Program-made: the position numbers and the translations under genes | NCBI GenBank assembly: GCA_034401795.1 | Contig: CM067366.1 | Coordinates: forward strand, 84,182,147 to 84,246,146 | Length of the DNA stretch: 64,000 bases | Source: Chaetoderma sp. LZ-2023a | Lineage: Eukaryota; Mollusca; Caudofoveata; Chaetodermatida; Chaetodermatidae | Direction of reading: 5' to 3' | Notes under the pieces: generated by a model | What the model was told of the DNA's origin: nothing | The model's input: the letters and a program-made list of their open reading frames with translations, nothing else | Database searches by the model: none | Shown: in pieces, positions 29,650 through 41,270 of the stretch | How the letters are laid out: each line of letters starts with the position of its first letter | Position numbering within the stretch: the first letter of the stretch is position 1

Positions 29650-29760
29650 TTCTGGGAATTTAGGAATCAAAGTGGATAAATTGTGTCCAACACAAGCACA
29701 AAGTGGGTGTAGCTTAGCTAGAAATGGTCACGGTATAGGTAGAAATGGATCTCTATATTA
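29650..29760 (+). repeat. Dispersed repeat F fragment
   Basis: TTCTGGGAATTTAGGAATCA, CCAACACAAGCACAAAGTGG and GTAGCTTAGCTAGAAATGG: decayed form of the segment at 37765-37860. Confidence 0.6.
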
Positions 29761-29879
29761 GTCCCATAGTCATGATAGTCACCAAAGTACATACACCGTT
29801 ATTATGGTATCTATGCATGTACATGTATATCAATATTACCATGCATTCATATCATGAAACATCTAGCGCAAAAGCTAAA

Positions 29880-30575
29880 TCAAGTTTGTTCAAGGGAACT
29901 CGATTGACCAAATGCTTCAGCGGTCATCTTGGATTTTTGAGAAAATGACTTCTCCAGAGTGACTGAACGGATGAGGTGGAAATTTACCCAAAATTGGTTT
30001 TATATAGGTTTTTAGGTATTCTCTGACTTCAAATTTGGCATTTTCAAAACGGTCGGATAAACAGTTTGGCGTCCATATTGGATCTTTTCCCGCCAAATGC
30101 TCTTGTACTAAAGCAATAGGAAATTGTTTATGTCTTCATGAGAACCACTGAGCTGATTTCAAGCATCCTTAGAGATCCAGGTTTTTCAAACGAAACAGAT
30201 CAGCCAATTTGCCCAGTGGCCATCTTGAATTTTGACAGATTTAAAAATCTTTTCCGAATCTGCTTGGGGGATCGATTTTAAAATTCAAAAGTTTGTTCAC
30301 GGGAACTCATTGGCCTAATGCTTTAGCGGCCATCTTGTATGACCTAATTTTTGTGAAAGTTACTTCTACAGAATCTCTGAATGGATCGGCTTGAAATTTG
30401 TGTGATATGATTAGGGACTAAGGGCCATTAAAATTTGTGCAAGGGAAGTTGATACGTAAAAAAACGTGACCACTATATTCTTGTTACAATTCTGGTCAAC
30501 TCCTTAGGGTGCTACTTATAGTGTTTCTAGTTGAAATGCCTATGTTCTAGTTGAGTAATACAGAATTGGGTCTGT
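29880..30575 (+). mobile_element. CTCACCTGGCC/GGGCCTCTTGTT-type element fragment
   Basis: GTTCAAGGGAACTCGATTGACC, GCGGTCATCTTGGATTTTTG, CGGTCGGATAAACAG and a decayed 3' end GTTGAAATGCCTATGTTCTAG. Same body as 35080-35900. Confidence 0.7.
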
Positions 30576-30760
30576 ATTTTAAACATGGTATGGGCACAAT
30601 TTTGGGGAGGATGGACTCTGGGGGACATGCAACCCTTTCCCCTGGCTATGCTACTGGAACTGATCTTTTAATCAAGTATGCGTTATTCAACTATGTGTTA
30701 TGACATCATATTATATGTCTATCAGTCATTTTATTTTGAACAATTACCAGACTGATTTGA

Positions 30761-33220
30761 AACAAGAGGCCCAAGGGCCTGTGACGCTCACCTGGACAAT
30801 TAACATTTGAACCATTTGCATTTAAATAGACATGGATAATTTCGGGAAATCCAAGATGGCCACCAAAAAAATAGACCAATCCAGATTCTCATTTGACATT
30901 TTGAAGCCTACCATCATAGAATTGTTCGACCCAAGTTTTGTTGAAATCAGTCTATTTTTGGTCAAAATCTTAGATTTTATTTAAAGAATTTACCGGAAAT
31001 TGTCAAATTGCTTCTTCTTAGAATTTGGACCGATTTCAACCAAATTGGGCTGCTATAATCCTATGGTCATAGGCTCTAGAACATCCATTCAGAATTTTGT
31101 TGCGTAAATATTTTGAGTGAAAATCCTAGATTTTATTTTAAAATTTACCGGAAAGTGTCAAATTCATTCTTCTCTTTACCCGTTTGACCGATTTCAATCA
31201 AATTTGGCTGAAAGGATCCTATGGTCATAGGTTATAGAACTTGCATTCAGAATTTTGATTCGTAAATATTTTTGGTGAAAAAGTACGGAAATTGTCAAAC
31301 TGCTTCTCCTTACCATTTTGACCAATTTCAACCAAATTGGGCTGAAAGAATCCTATGGTCATAGGCTCTAGAACTTCCATTCAGAATTTTGTTGCGTAAA
31401 TATTTTGAGTGAAAATCCTAGATTTTATTAAAAATTTACCGGAAATTGTCAAATTGCTTCTCCTTACCCGTTTGACCGATTTCAATCAAATTTGGCTGAA
31501 AGGATCCTATGGTCATAGGTTATAGAACTTGCATTCAGAATTTTGATTCGTAAATATTTTTGGTGAAAAAATTTACCGGAAATTGTCAAATCTCTGCTTC
31601 TCCCTACCATTTTGACAGATTTCAACCAAATTGGACTGAAAGGATTCTATTGTGATAGGCTCTAGTACCTCTATTCAGAATTTTGATTCATGAATTTTTT
31701 GCGTGAAAATCTTAGATTTTATTTTAAAATTTCCTAAAATTTGTCAAATTGCTTCTTACCATTTTGACTGATTGTAGTGAAACTTGGCTAGGAGAATCCT
31801 ATGGTGGTAGGCCTCAGACCTATTCAGAATTCTGATTCATCAATTTTTCCTGTAGCAATCTGGGATTTTCTTAAAAATGGTGAGAAATCGTTTACAATGC
31901 TACTCTTCATTAGCTGCTTGGGTGATTTCAACCAGATTGGGCTGGAAGGCTTCTATGGCGATAGGCTTCAGATCTTCTATTCAGAATTTTGATTCATCAA
32001 TTTTTTCATTGGCCAAAAAAATCTAATCATTAACCCCTAGGCTGATTTCAACAGAACATGGATGAAATGACCCGAGGCTAGGAGTGTTCAGAACTTCTAT
32101 ACAAAAGTTTGGTTGGTAGATTTTCCCAGTGGCCATCTTGAATTTTCCAAAAAATTGCGGGAAATCGTTGAAAATGCTACTCATTAACTGCTTGGATAAT
32201 TTCAACCAGGCTTAGCTGAGAGGATAGTACACTGGTATGTTTCAGAACTTGTATACAGAATTTTGATTGTTCAATTTTTCTGGCGGCCATCTTGGATTTT
32301 CTGAAAATCTCTGGACCACTTAAAACCCTACTTCTCATTAACTAGCGTGGTATCCTTCAGAATTTGTATACAGAATTTTGATTGGTCCATTTTTCCAGTG
32401 GCCATCTTGGATTTTCTTAAAATTTTGGGAAATCAGTTAAAAGACTACCCCTCATTAATCGCTTGAACGAGTTCAAGCAAACTTGGCTGGAAGGACCCTA
32501 AAGTGCTATGCTTCAGAGCGCTATATAGAATTTTGATTGGTCAATATATTCGGTGGCCATCTTGAATTTTCCGAAAAATGGCTGAAAATCGTTTACTCAT
32601 TAACTACTTTGGCGATTTCAACCAGACTTGCTGATTGGTCAATTTTTCTGGCAGCCATTTTGGATTTTCTGAAGATTTGGGGAAATCATTTAAAAGGCTA
32701 TACACCTCATTAACGGCTTGGCTGATTTCAACCAAACTCGGCTGGAAGAAACCCTAGGCCCGTAGGCTTCCGAACCTGTATACAGAATTTTGACAGTTTG
32801 ATTTTGATGGTGGCCATCTTGGGTTTTCTGATAAATGGGAATTCATATAAAATGCTACTCATTAATCGCTTGGGCAATTTCAACCAATTTTGGCTGGAAG
32901 GATCCTATTGTCGTAGCCTCTAGAAATTCTGTTCAGAATTTCAATAGATCAATGTTTTGGCAGAAATCGGATTTTCTGAAAGTTTTCCAGGAGCATTTAA
33001 AAATGGTACTCCTTCCTTCAATCAATAGCCCGATTTCAACAAAACTTGTATGGAATGATCCTGCCGGTAGACTTCAACATATTAAACGAGAGTCTTGATT
33101 GGGCAATTTTTCTATGGCCATCTTGGATTTTCCGAAAATCATCCATCATGTCTATTTAAATGCAAATGGTTTAAATGCCAATGGTCCAGGTGAGCGCCAC
33201 AGGCCCTTGGGCCTCTTGTT
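30761..33220 (+). mobile_element. 2.46-kb TIR element built of degenerate tandem units
   Basis: The left end AACAAGAGGCCCAAGGGCC, GCTCACCTGGAC, TTTGCATTTAAATAGACATG (30761-30834) is matched in inverted orientation by CATGTCTATTTAAATGCAAA...GTCCAGGTGAGC...GGGCCTCTTGTT (33147-33220), so termini are about 75 bases. The interior holds roughly 14 units of about 110-290 bases, each with a GATTTCAACCAAATTTGGCTG-like line, a CCTATGGTCATAGGCT-like line, AGAATTTTGATT and often GGCCATCTTGGATTTT. No ORF. No target duplication was found. The superfamily is not assigned. Confidence 0.8.
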
Positions 33221-33239
33221 ATTATTAGCTTTGATGGAT

Positions 33240-33650
33240 AATAGAGTAAATGTGACACGAATCAAAAGTAGGTCAATGTGACCTAAATTTCGTGGAACAG
33301 CATAAAAAATCCATGTCTGGCTTGTAGTCTTCACCAAAGATGATGTACATATGTATCTTAAGGCTAAAATGTCACACTAAAAGTAGGTCAGTTTGACCTA
33401 CATTTCATGGGTTCACTGAAAAACTAGAAACTTCTGGGCCATTCTGTAATTTCAAGTTTTTCATATAAAGTAACCAAACTTTACAGATGTATCTTAAGTC
33501 TAAAGATGTGTTCCATTAAAAGTAGCTCACTGTGACCTACTCGTTACAGTTTAATGTTATCCAAACTATATTCGCAACCCGCTTACATCTGGGATATGAA
33601 TGCATCTTAGGCTAAAGATGCAAGGCAACACATTTTTGAAAGAGTAACAA
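33240..33650. repeat. AAGTAGGTCAxTGTGACCTA repeated units
   Basis: AAAAGTAGGTCAATGTGACC (about 33266), AAAAGTAGGTCAGTTTGACC (33379) and AAAAGTAGCTCACTGTGACC (33518), each followed by CTAxATTTC- or CTACTCGTT-like text. Three degenerate units of 110-140 bases. The GGTCAxxxTGACC half-sites form a nuclear-receptor-like palindrome, by resemblance only. Confidence 0.55.
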
Positions 33651-33659
33651 TAAAGCTAA

Positions 33660-34040
33660 TAGACGGATCCATATCTAGCTAAGCTCTGTCCATTTCTAGC
33701 TAAGCTCTGTCCATTTCTAGCTAAGCTCTGTCCATTTCTAGCTAAGCTCTGTCCATTTCTAGCTAAGCTCTGTCCATTTCTAGCTAAGCTCTGCCCATGG
33801 TTTGCATGTGTTGGGATAGATTTATATACATTGAGCCTGAATTCACAGAATCCCATTTTCTAGCAAATTATACAGGTAATTACGTAGCTGTTAGATATTT
33901 TGAAACTAATTTGACTGGGTCGATAATGCCCAATCAAATTAGTTTCAAAATATTTAACAATGTTTATGAAACAGTAAATCCATCAAAGACATACAATTCG
34001 TACACGTGATGGCTATTCCAGTATCATTATCTCTGTAAAT
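33660..34040 (-). repeat. Dispersed repeat F with hairpin
   Basis: After the 21-bp array come CATGTGTTGGGATAGAT, TTTTCTAGCAAATTATACAGG, a hairpin GTTAGATATTTTGAAACTAATTTG/CAAATTAGTTTCAAAATATTTAAC and AAGACATACAATTCGTAC: the reverse of 37660-37860. Confidence 0.7.
33673..33798. repeat. 21-bp minisatellite, six copies, inside repeat F
   Basis: TCTAGCTAAGCTCTGTCCATT repeated head to tail six times. Single copies of this 21-mer are part of repeat F (34075, 37825, 62040), so the array expanded within a mobile repeat. Confidence 0.9.
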
Positions 34041-34059
34041 GGACCTTTCCATTGTTATC

Positions 34060-34258
34060 TATGCCCCACCCATCACTAGCTAAGCTCCACCCACATCTCG
34101 CTCGTGTTGAAATCAATCGATCTCTGAACCCCTGACTATCAATTTCCAAAAAAACTACACAGGTAAGCCGTTGACTATTTTGAAACTAATATGACTGGGT
34201 GCTGTTGCTGCAATGTTTTCCAATCAATTTATGTTCAAAATATTCAACAGTACATTTT
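34060..34258 (-). repeat. Dispersed repeat F, second copy
   Basis: TATGCCCCACCCATCACTAGC, TCGTGTTGAAATCAATCGATC, then hairpin GACTATTTTGAAACTAATATG / ATTTATGTTCAAAATATTCAACAG. Confidence 0.65.
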
Positions 34259-34259
34259 A

Positions 34260-34766
34260 TTAGCTCACCTGGCCAGAATGGCCAAGTGAGCTTATGCCAT
34301 GCCGACCATCCATCGTCCGTCTGTCTGTCCGTCAACTGTTGCTTTAAAATGTATCTCCTCCTTAATGGCTTGCCGGATTTCAACCAAATTTGGCTAGAAT
34401 GATCCTATGGGGGTAGGCTCTAGAACGTCTATTCAGGTTTTTGATATTTCAAATTTTGGGGTAAAAAACTTAGATTTTGTTTCAAATTTACTGGAAAGTG
34501 TCAAAATGCATCTCCTCCTTAGTTTCTTGACAGATTTCAACCAAATTTGGCTAGAAGGGTCGTACCGACATAGGCTCTAGAACATCTATTGAAATTTTTT
34601 ATATTTAAATTTTTTGTGTAAAAAACTTGGATTCTATTTAAAATTTGCCGGAAATTGTCAAATTGCTTTAAAACGCTACTCATCCTTAGTTTCTTGGCAG
34701 ATTTCAACCAGATCTGGCTAGAACGATCATATAAAGGTAGGCTCTAGAACTTCTCTTCAGATTTTT
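34260..34766 (+). mobile_element. TTAGCTCACCTGGCC-start element, truncated
   Basis: Starts TTAGCTCACCTGGCCAGAATGG, CCAAGTGAGCTTATGCCATG, CGTCCGTCTGTCTGTCCGTC. The body resembles units of the 30761 element (TTTCAACCAAATTTGGCTAG, GGTAGGCTCTAGAAC). A new element start replaces its continuation at 34767. Confidence 0.7.
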
Positions 34767-35899
34767 AGCTCACCTGGCCTGAAAGGCCACGTGAGCTTAT
34801 GCCATAGCGACTGTCCGTTCGTCGTCTGTCAACTTTTCCTTTAAATGACTTCTCAAAATCCACTGGGCCGATTTCAATTATATATGGCAGGAAGCATCCT
34901 TAGGGCATAGGGATCCAAGTTTTTTCAAACAGAGTCAATCGGCCAATTTGGCCGGCGGCCATCTTGAATTTCGACCAATTTTAGAAAACATCTTTAAAAA
35001 TCTTTTCCGAAACCGCTTGTAGAATCGATTCAAAACTCATGTAACATCATTTAGAGACAGCGGTAAGCCATTTTTGTTCAAGAGGACTTGATTGACCAAA
35101 TAATTTGGTGGCCATCTTGGATGACCTAGTTTTCCAGAAAACAACGTCTTCTCCAGAACCGCTGATTGGATCAGGCCGAAATTTGGGAGATATGATTAGA
35201 GACTAAGAGCAATTAAAGTTTGTTCAAGGGAAGTTGATCCGTCAATCCGTGGGCCAATCAAACTGTAGCGTGTTTGGTGGCCATATTGGATTTTTTTATT
35301 TGATGGATTTTGAGGCCAAAATTGGTTTTATATATGTTTTTGAGCATTCTGATCTCAAATTTCCAATTTTCGAAACTGTCGGGTTACCATCTTGGATAAT
35401 TTTCCCGCGAAAAGCTCTCACCCATACTAAAGCAATGGGAAATTTAAAATGTCTTCTTGAGAACTACTAGGCCGATGTCAATTATGTTTGGCAGGAAGCA
35501 TCCTTAGGGCATGGAGATTTAAGTTTGTTCAAACTAAGCCAATCGGGCAATTTGGCTGCCGGCCATCATGGATTTTGTCGATTTTACAAATGTCTTTAAA
35601 AATCTACGCCGAACCTGTTTGAGCGATTGATTAAAAACTCATAAAATATCATGTGAGCTGAACCAAGTTTGTTCAAGGGAACTTGATTTGACAAATGGTT
35701 GAGTGGCCTTCTTGGATGGCCTGGTTTTCATGAAAGCAACTTCGTCTCCAGAGCCACTGAACGGATTGGGCCGAAACTTCGAAGATATGATATTGATGCC
35801 TAAGGGCCATTAAAGTTTGTTCAAGAGTAGTTGATAAATAAAGAAACATGGCCTCTGTTTTCTTGTTACAAATCTACTCAACTCATTAGAGTTCTACTT
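34767..35899 (+). mobile_element. TAGCTCACCTGGCC-start element
   Basis: TAGCTCACCTGGCCTGAAAGG...GTGAGCTTATGCCATAG, then GGCGGCCATCTTGAATTTCG, GTTCAAGAGGACTTGATTG and AACTGTCGGGTTACCATCTT, ending where the next start begins. The body runs through two cycles (34860-35400, 35450-35890). Confidence 0.7.
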
Positions 35900-36475
35900 A
35901 TTAGCTCACCTGGCCAGAATGGCCAAGTGAGCTTATGCCATGGCGACTGTCCGTCGTCTGTCCATCCGTCAACTTTTTTCTTTAAACGACTTCTTCTCAA
36001 GAAACTCTGGGTCGATTTCAATTATATTTGGCAGGAAGTATCCTTAGGGCATAGGGATCCAAGTTTGTTCAAACAAAGCCGATCAGCCAATTTGGCCGGT
36101 GGCCATCTTGGATTTGGGCCGATTTTAGGAAATGGCTTTAAAAATCTTCTCCGAAACCTCTTGGTGGATCGATTCAAAACTCACGAAATATCATATAGGG
36201 CAAAGAGCTGAACCAACTTAATTGGCCAAATGGTTTGGCAGCCATCTTGGATGACCTAGTTTTCGTGAAAACGACTTATTCTGCAGAACCACTGAACGGA
36301 TCGGGCTGAACTTTTGGGGATATGATTATGGGCTAAGGGCCATTAAAGTTTGTTCATGGGAAGTTGATAGGTAAAAACACGGCCACCGTGGACCAATCAA
36401 ATCTTAGCATGTTTGGCTGCCATATTCAATTTTTTTATTTGATGGATTTTGAAGCCGAAATTGGTTTTCTTAACT
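35900..36475 (+). mobile_element. TTAGCTCACCTGGCC-start element, third in series
   Basis: Same start motif as 34260, then GGTGGCCATCTTGGATTTGG and TTGGCAGCCATCTTGGATGA. At about 36475 it passes into a different sequence beginning TTAACTCCGCTTACTTGTC. Confidence 0.7.
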
Positions 36476-36700
36476 CCGCTTACTTGTCAGTCAGCTGTCG
36501 TATAGCGATGACCCCATCCGTCTTCTGTAGGTCCGTCTATCCATCTGTCTGTCCGTCACCAACTATGGCCGCTCATTTTGTTATTTCTTGACGGATTGAC
36601 ACCAAACTTGGTAACAATGTTAATGTCCGCATCTAATATCTGTGTTGTGAAAATGTTTAAATATTTAAGATATATATTATGTGCGCTGACGTCTATGCTC
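36474..36700 (+). repeat. Related repeat with CTGTCTGTCCGTC start
   Basis: CCATCTGTCTGTCCGTCACC, ATTTCTTGACGGATTGACACC, CTGTGTTGTGAAAATG. A shorter match lies at 16160-16250 (TTCTGGACGGATTAGCACC, TCTTGTGAAAATGG). Confidence 0.5.
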
Positions 36701-36790
36701 TTAAAAATATTTTGAAATGTATTTGATTGAAAGTTGTTGCTGCCTTAGGCAGCAATGACTTTCAGTCAAGTTATTTTTTAAATCGACTCC
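36700..36790. repeat. Hairpin (TGATTGAAAGTTGTTGCTGCC)
   Basis: ATATTTTGAAATGTATTTGATTG with AAGTTGTTGCTGCC-TTA-GGCAGCAATGACTT and CAGTCAAGTTATTTTTTAAA: imperfect palindrome. Confidence 0.6.
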
Positions 36791-36940
36791 AGCCCACCCT
36801 ACCCCTGCTGCTAACTTGGTGATTCAGCCATATGCGCATGTGTTAAGTGGATTGTGTGGTGGTGGGGAATAACCTGCTATAAAGACCACCTACCTGCCTT
36901 TAGAGACCATTTTCTTCAATTGTATTTAAACCTCTAGTAA

Positions 36941-37141
36941 CTGTCTGACTGAGTTTTTGCAGACGACATATTCCAAAGGTTATATCTCTGAACCTGATAA
37001 ATATTTTGAAAACAATTGGACTGAAAGTTGTTGGTGGCTAAGCCACCAACAACTTTCAGCCAAATTGTTTTCAAAGTATTAACAAGTCGAGCTTTTGAAA
37101 ATTGAAATTATTGGCTGCACTGGCTTGGAGCAGTGAGACAG
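36941..37141 (-). mobile_element. TTAA-flanked hairpin MITE, family C
   Basis: GTAA-CTGTCTGACTGAG left, GCAGTGAGACAG-TTAA right. Core AAAACAATTGGACTGAAAG with TTGTTGGTGGC-TAA-GCCACCAACAA and CTTTCAGCCAAATTGTTTTC. Reverse of the copies at 44697 and 54018. Confidence 0.78.
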
Positions 37142-37309
37142 TTAAGAAACCAGCTGTAGTTAGCACTGATATCATCTATTTTCACTTAAACATTGTTCAA
37201 AATCACTAATGCAAAAAAAAACAGTTCAGAGATTGTTGTCAATATCTCGAAAACTAAGCCATTTGACTGAGTCATTGGAAGTGACACCGATGGATGTAAA
37301 ACTTAAAGT

Positions 37310-37475
37310 AAGATTAGTTGAAATGCCAATGTTCCTGGTGAGCGATACAGGCCCAATGGGCCTCTTGTTGTTAATGACCATACAAGTTGAAATGCCTATG
37401 GTCCAGGTGAGCGATACAGGCCCAATCGAGTTGAAATGCCTATGGTCCAGGTGAGCGATACAGGCCCCTTGTTTT
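37310..37475 (+). repeat. Three partial 3' ends of GGGCCTCTTGTT elements in tandem
   Basis: AGTTGAAATGCC...CAGGTGAGCGATACAGGCCCA occurs at 37317, 37386 and 37431; the first ends with GGGCCTCTTGTT. Confidence 0.75.
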
Positions 37476-37529
37476 GTTTTTAAAGCATTTTAAGTTATTT
37501 CTCAGCTGTGTTGTACTACAATGGACCTT

Positions 37530-37880
37530 GCATCAATCATATGACATCATAATCAACTATGTGTCATGTAGGACGATGTCATAACCAATTATATCATGAA
37601 TGACAGATAAGTTTGTGGCAAACACTTAAATGATAACAGACAGCATTGTTGTACCAATTGTATGTCTTTACTATTTAATAACCATGCTGTTGACTGGACA
37701 CTGTTGCTGCCTATCACCTAGTCGAATTAGTTCTAAAATATTCAACAGCTTACCCGTATATTTTTCTGGAAATTGATAGGGAGTTCAGGGATCAATTGAT
37801 CCCAACACAGGCGAAGTGTGGGTGGAGCTTAGCTAGAGATGGGCGGGGCATTGCTAAAACTGGATTCCTCCATTCACGAG
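37530..37880 (+). repeat. Dispersed repeat F, fullest copy
   Basis: TCAATCATATGACATCATAATC, GTCTTTACTATTTAATAACC, half a hairpin (TTAGTTCTAAAATATTCAACAG), TTCTGGAAATTGATAGGGAG, AATTGATCCCAACACAGGC, GTGGAGCTTAGCTAGAGATG, AACTGGATTCCTCC. Same order as 21430-21660 and 61905-62105. Confidence 0.75.
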
Positions 37881-38051
37881 AACCCTCTGAAGGCAATCAT
37901 TTATGTCTTGTGTGACATTATGGTGGATTGCAAACCTGGATAGTCAGTCATACAATATCGCCTTCATTGTAATGCGAGGCCAGAAACAGCCACACTGAAA
38001 TCAATGGCTGGAAAAGCACATTTCTCATTTTCTAAATTGTTAGTTTAGTGA

Positions 38052-38261
38052 CTAAGCCTTACCACTCTGATGACAATATTCTATCTTTTACTGTGTCAAT
38101 ATCAAAGAAACTGCTGTACATTTTTCAACAATTTTGGTGGAAGATGTTGCTGTCTATGACAGCACCATATCCCGCCAAATTTGTTGAAAAATGAACACCA
38201 ATCCATCTTTTAATTTAATTTGACAATTCAAAAGTTTTGACACCAGAGTGGTAAGAGTTAA
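38052..38261 (+). mobile_element. TTAA-flanked hairpin MITE, family H
   Basis: CTAA-GCCTTACCACTCTGATG left; CACCAGAGTGGTAAGAG-TTAA right. Central hairpin CATTTTTCAACAATTTTGG/CCAAATTTGTTGAAAAATG around TGTTGCTGTCTATGACAGCA. Other families have different termini but similar length and flank. Confidence 0.72.
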
Positions 38262-38498
38262 CATGGAAAATGTATAGGTGTTGTAGTATCAACAACACTG
38301 ACACAATCAGATAAATATCACACGCTTTTGATGTATTTTATTTACAAGAAACTGTCATTCAGCCATCACACACATGATGGACAAGAGCTAGTTAATGAAC
38401 TCGCCGCTACATGTAAAAATACTGAGAATTATTAGTGAGATAGATTAGTAGATTGGTGCTAGAAACACTAACAGATATATCTTGATTTATAATAATAC

Positions 38499-40172
38499 AA
38501 GGGCCCAATGGTCCTGTATCACTCACATGGAACAAGTACTTGTATGTCCACTAGAAAGGCCATGGCCTATAAGGATGTCCCACCAAATTTGGTTAAAATC
38601 AGTCGTCATATTATTATAAGTTTAAATATTAAATTCCCATTGCTTTAATATGGGAGTATTTAGTCCCTTAGTCCCTAATCATATCTCCCAAATTTTGGCC
38701 CGATTCGTTAAGCAGTTCTGGAGAAGCCGTTTCCACAAAAACTAGGTCATCCAAGGTGGCCTTCGCATTAGTCAATCAAGTTCCCTTAAACAAACTTGGT
38801 TCAGCTCTTACCCTAGATGATTTCTCATGAGTTTTGAATTGATCACCCATGCTGTTTCAGAGGTTTTTAGACATTTCGGTAGGGCTGGGTGGTATACCGG
38901 TTTCACACCGTCTCACAGTTTTTTATGGCGACAGTTTTAAAAAAATCTTTAAAACGAAACACCATCCGTAAGATCGCCATTGCGCGAAATCTCTGTCCTA
39001 AACTAGTTAATTGTTCTTGACTTGAGCTTATTATCATCTAGTGGGTAACCATTTCCTAGGTGACCATAAAATATCTATAACTATTAGCCGTGGGAAAGCA
39101 AGGGAGTTGGTGAAATCCCAGCAAATCGTCTGAGGACAACACTCGGCAAATATGATTTGATTTGCCAGCAGTGAATTTTACATGGCATAAGCTCTGCAAG
39201 TTCAAGGTAAGGTTGATTAATTTGAAAATCAAAATTTCTAATTTGTAACAAATACTCTTTTAAATAACAAATACTCCCAATCCAAACATGTCACTATTTC
39301 CCTTAGATTTCGACAAACAGAATAATCCAGCACGGAATAAGACATATGAGACAAATTGCTTGAACGCCCGAGAAATGAAAACGATTACGAAATGATTTCT
39401 GTCAAAAACCAAGATGGCTGCGGGCCAAATTGTCCAATCGGCTTCCTTAAACAAACCTATGGCCTACGGATGCTTCATGTCATATATGATTGAAATCAGC
39501 CCAGAGGGTCTCGAGAAAATTTTTTGAATTTTCCATTGCTTTAGTATGGGAGTTATTGATGGGAAAGCAATCCAAGATGGCCACCAAACCATTTATCCGA
39601 CAGTTTCAAAATTTGAAATCAGCATACCCAAAAAAACTGTATAAAACTCATTTCGGCTTCAAAATTCATCAAATAAATCCATTATGGCCGCCAAACACAC
39701 GACATTTTGATTGGTCCATGGTAGCCATGTTGGGTTTTTTTATATATCAACTTCCCTTGAACCAACTTTAGACCCTAGTCCCAAATCATATCTCCCAAAT
39801 TTTGTCCCGGTTCATTTGGCGGTTCTGGAAGTCGTTTTCACGAAAACTAGGTCATTCAAGATGGCCGCCAGACTATTTGGTCTATCAAGTTCCATTGAAC
39901 AAACTTGGTTCAGCTCTTGCCATGATATTTCATGAGTTTTGAATCGATCACCCAAACGGTTTTGGAGATTTTTAAAGGTGTTTCTAAAAATCTGTCAAAA
40001 TCCTAGATGTCCACTGGCCAAATTGGCCGATGGGCTTCCTTTGAAAATAGGAACTTATAATCCTATGCCATATAGATACTTCCTGCGAAATATATTTGAA
40101 ATCGGCCCAATGGTTCCTGAGAAGGAAAAGTTGATGCACGGCGACTGGTTGCCATGACATAAGCTCACTTTG
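38499..40172 (-). mobile_element. Reverse copy of CTCACCTGGCC/GGGCCTCTTGTT element
   Basis: Begins ACAAGGGCCCAATGGTCCTG, TATCACTCACATGGA and ends CGACTGGTTGCCATGACATAAGCTCAC, i.e. a whole element in reverse. The body carries CCAAGATGGCC many times. Positions 38878-39395 are a foreign insertion. Confidence 0.75.
38878..39395. mobile_element. Insertion of about 515 bp inside the reverse element
   Basis: The host element reads GACATTT before and CTGTCAAAA after; the uninterrupted counterpart is at 39980-40000. The insert begins with TAGGGCTGGGTGGTATACCGG, similar to hAT termini. ATTTC flanks it on both sides. No matching opposite end found. Confidence 0.45.
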
Positions 40173-41140
40173 CAGATCTGTTCTACGAGAATAGGTGAGT
40201 TTATGGCAGTCATCCTGCAGATTGAGCATGGTACCCACAGAACAGGGAGATAACACTGCCATCTTCACTTAGTTCACTATTGGTACACTGTGTTATGGTA
40301 GAGAATACAAAGCACCTTGAAAATAAAGGTTCTGTTCTCAGATTTTACCATGTGGGTCTGTGAATCATAATGTCATCTGAAAATAGAAATATTGCACTAT
40401 GTGCAGTCTACTTTATGTTATGTTTTGTACCCCATCACAAATGCCCACATTTCCCGGCTTTGGCCTTTTGACCTGACTATCATAAAAATATACTCACAAA
40501 TGGCAAAAATATCCCATTTTTCCCCAAAAGATTTGATGGAAGGAAGGATGGAAAATAGAATTTTGGATATGTTGTAGAGCACACCCAATGCTTTATTCTC
40601 TGTAAAGCACAAGTTTCTTCCACCTATCCCACATGGTCATCCTGACAGTAGAATATGGGATCATTTTCAGGTTAGGCCAATTTCAAGGGCCTATATTTCA
40701 GAAATGTTAACACCCACATATTTTTTTCTTTTATGTATAAACTAACAGATATATATGTAATTGGCCCATCAAGTATTAGGTTTGTAACTGTAATAGTTTT
40801 AACATAATTGTAATCACAAGTGGGTCTGAAAATTTGTCACTGAATAAATTTTCATTTTAATGTTACCTAGGTTACCAACACCAGCACAAAAATTATTATG
40901 CCCTGCATATTTCAAGAGAGTACCGACATGTGACCAAGGACTGAAAGTTTTATTGGATTGGATATCAGGTTAAGAATTTGCAGAGCCTTGAAAATGCTAC
41001 AAAAGGACAATTGCGTCACATGTGGTGGACCCCATTGCTGTTCTAGCGTCCATATCTAAAAAAATATTGAGATTTGAAAACTAAAATTTTGCAGGATTTC
41101 CTAAAACCGACTAATAATACAGTAGAGAGAATTATGATAA
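40173..41140. other. No gene recognised
   Basis: AT-rich. Small open frames on both strands at 40392-40612 lack motifs. GTGGGTCTG strings recur at 40353 and 40822. Confidence 0.4.
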
Positions 41141-41189
41141 TCTAAATCAGTCATGCAACAAGATTTCTGAAAATTGGTTGTCTTGACAT

Positions 41190-41270
41190 GGAATGACCCT
41201 GTTGCCTAAAGCAACAGCAGACTCCAGTCTTGAAATTGAGATATGGTGAATTCATTGATGAGCGGGTTAA
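41190..41270. mobile_element. Family B MITE, right part
   Basis: GTTGCCTAAAGCAACAGCAG, TTGAAATTGAGATATGGTG, ATTCATTGATGAGCGGG-TTAA (41267-41270). Confidence 0.6.
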
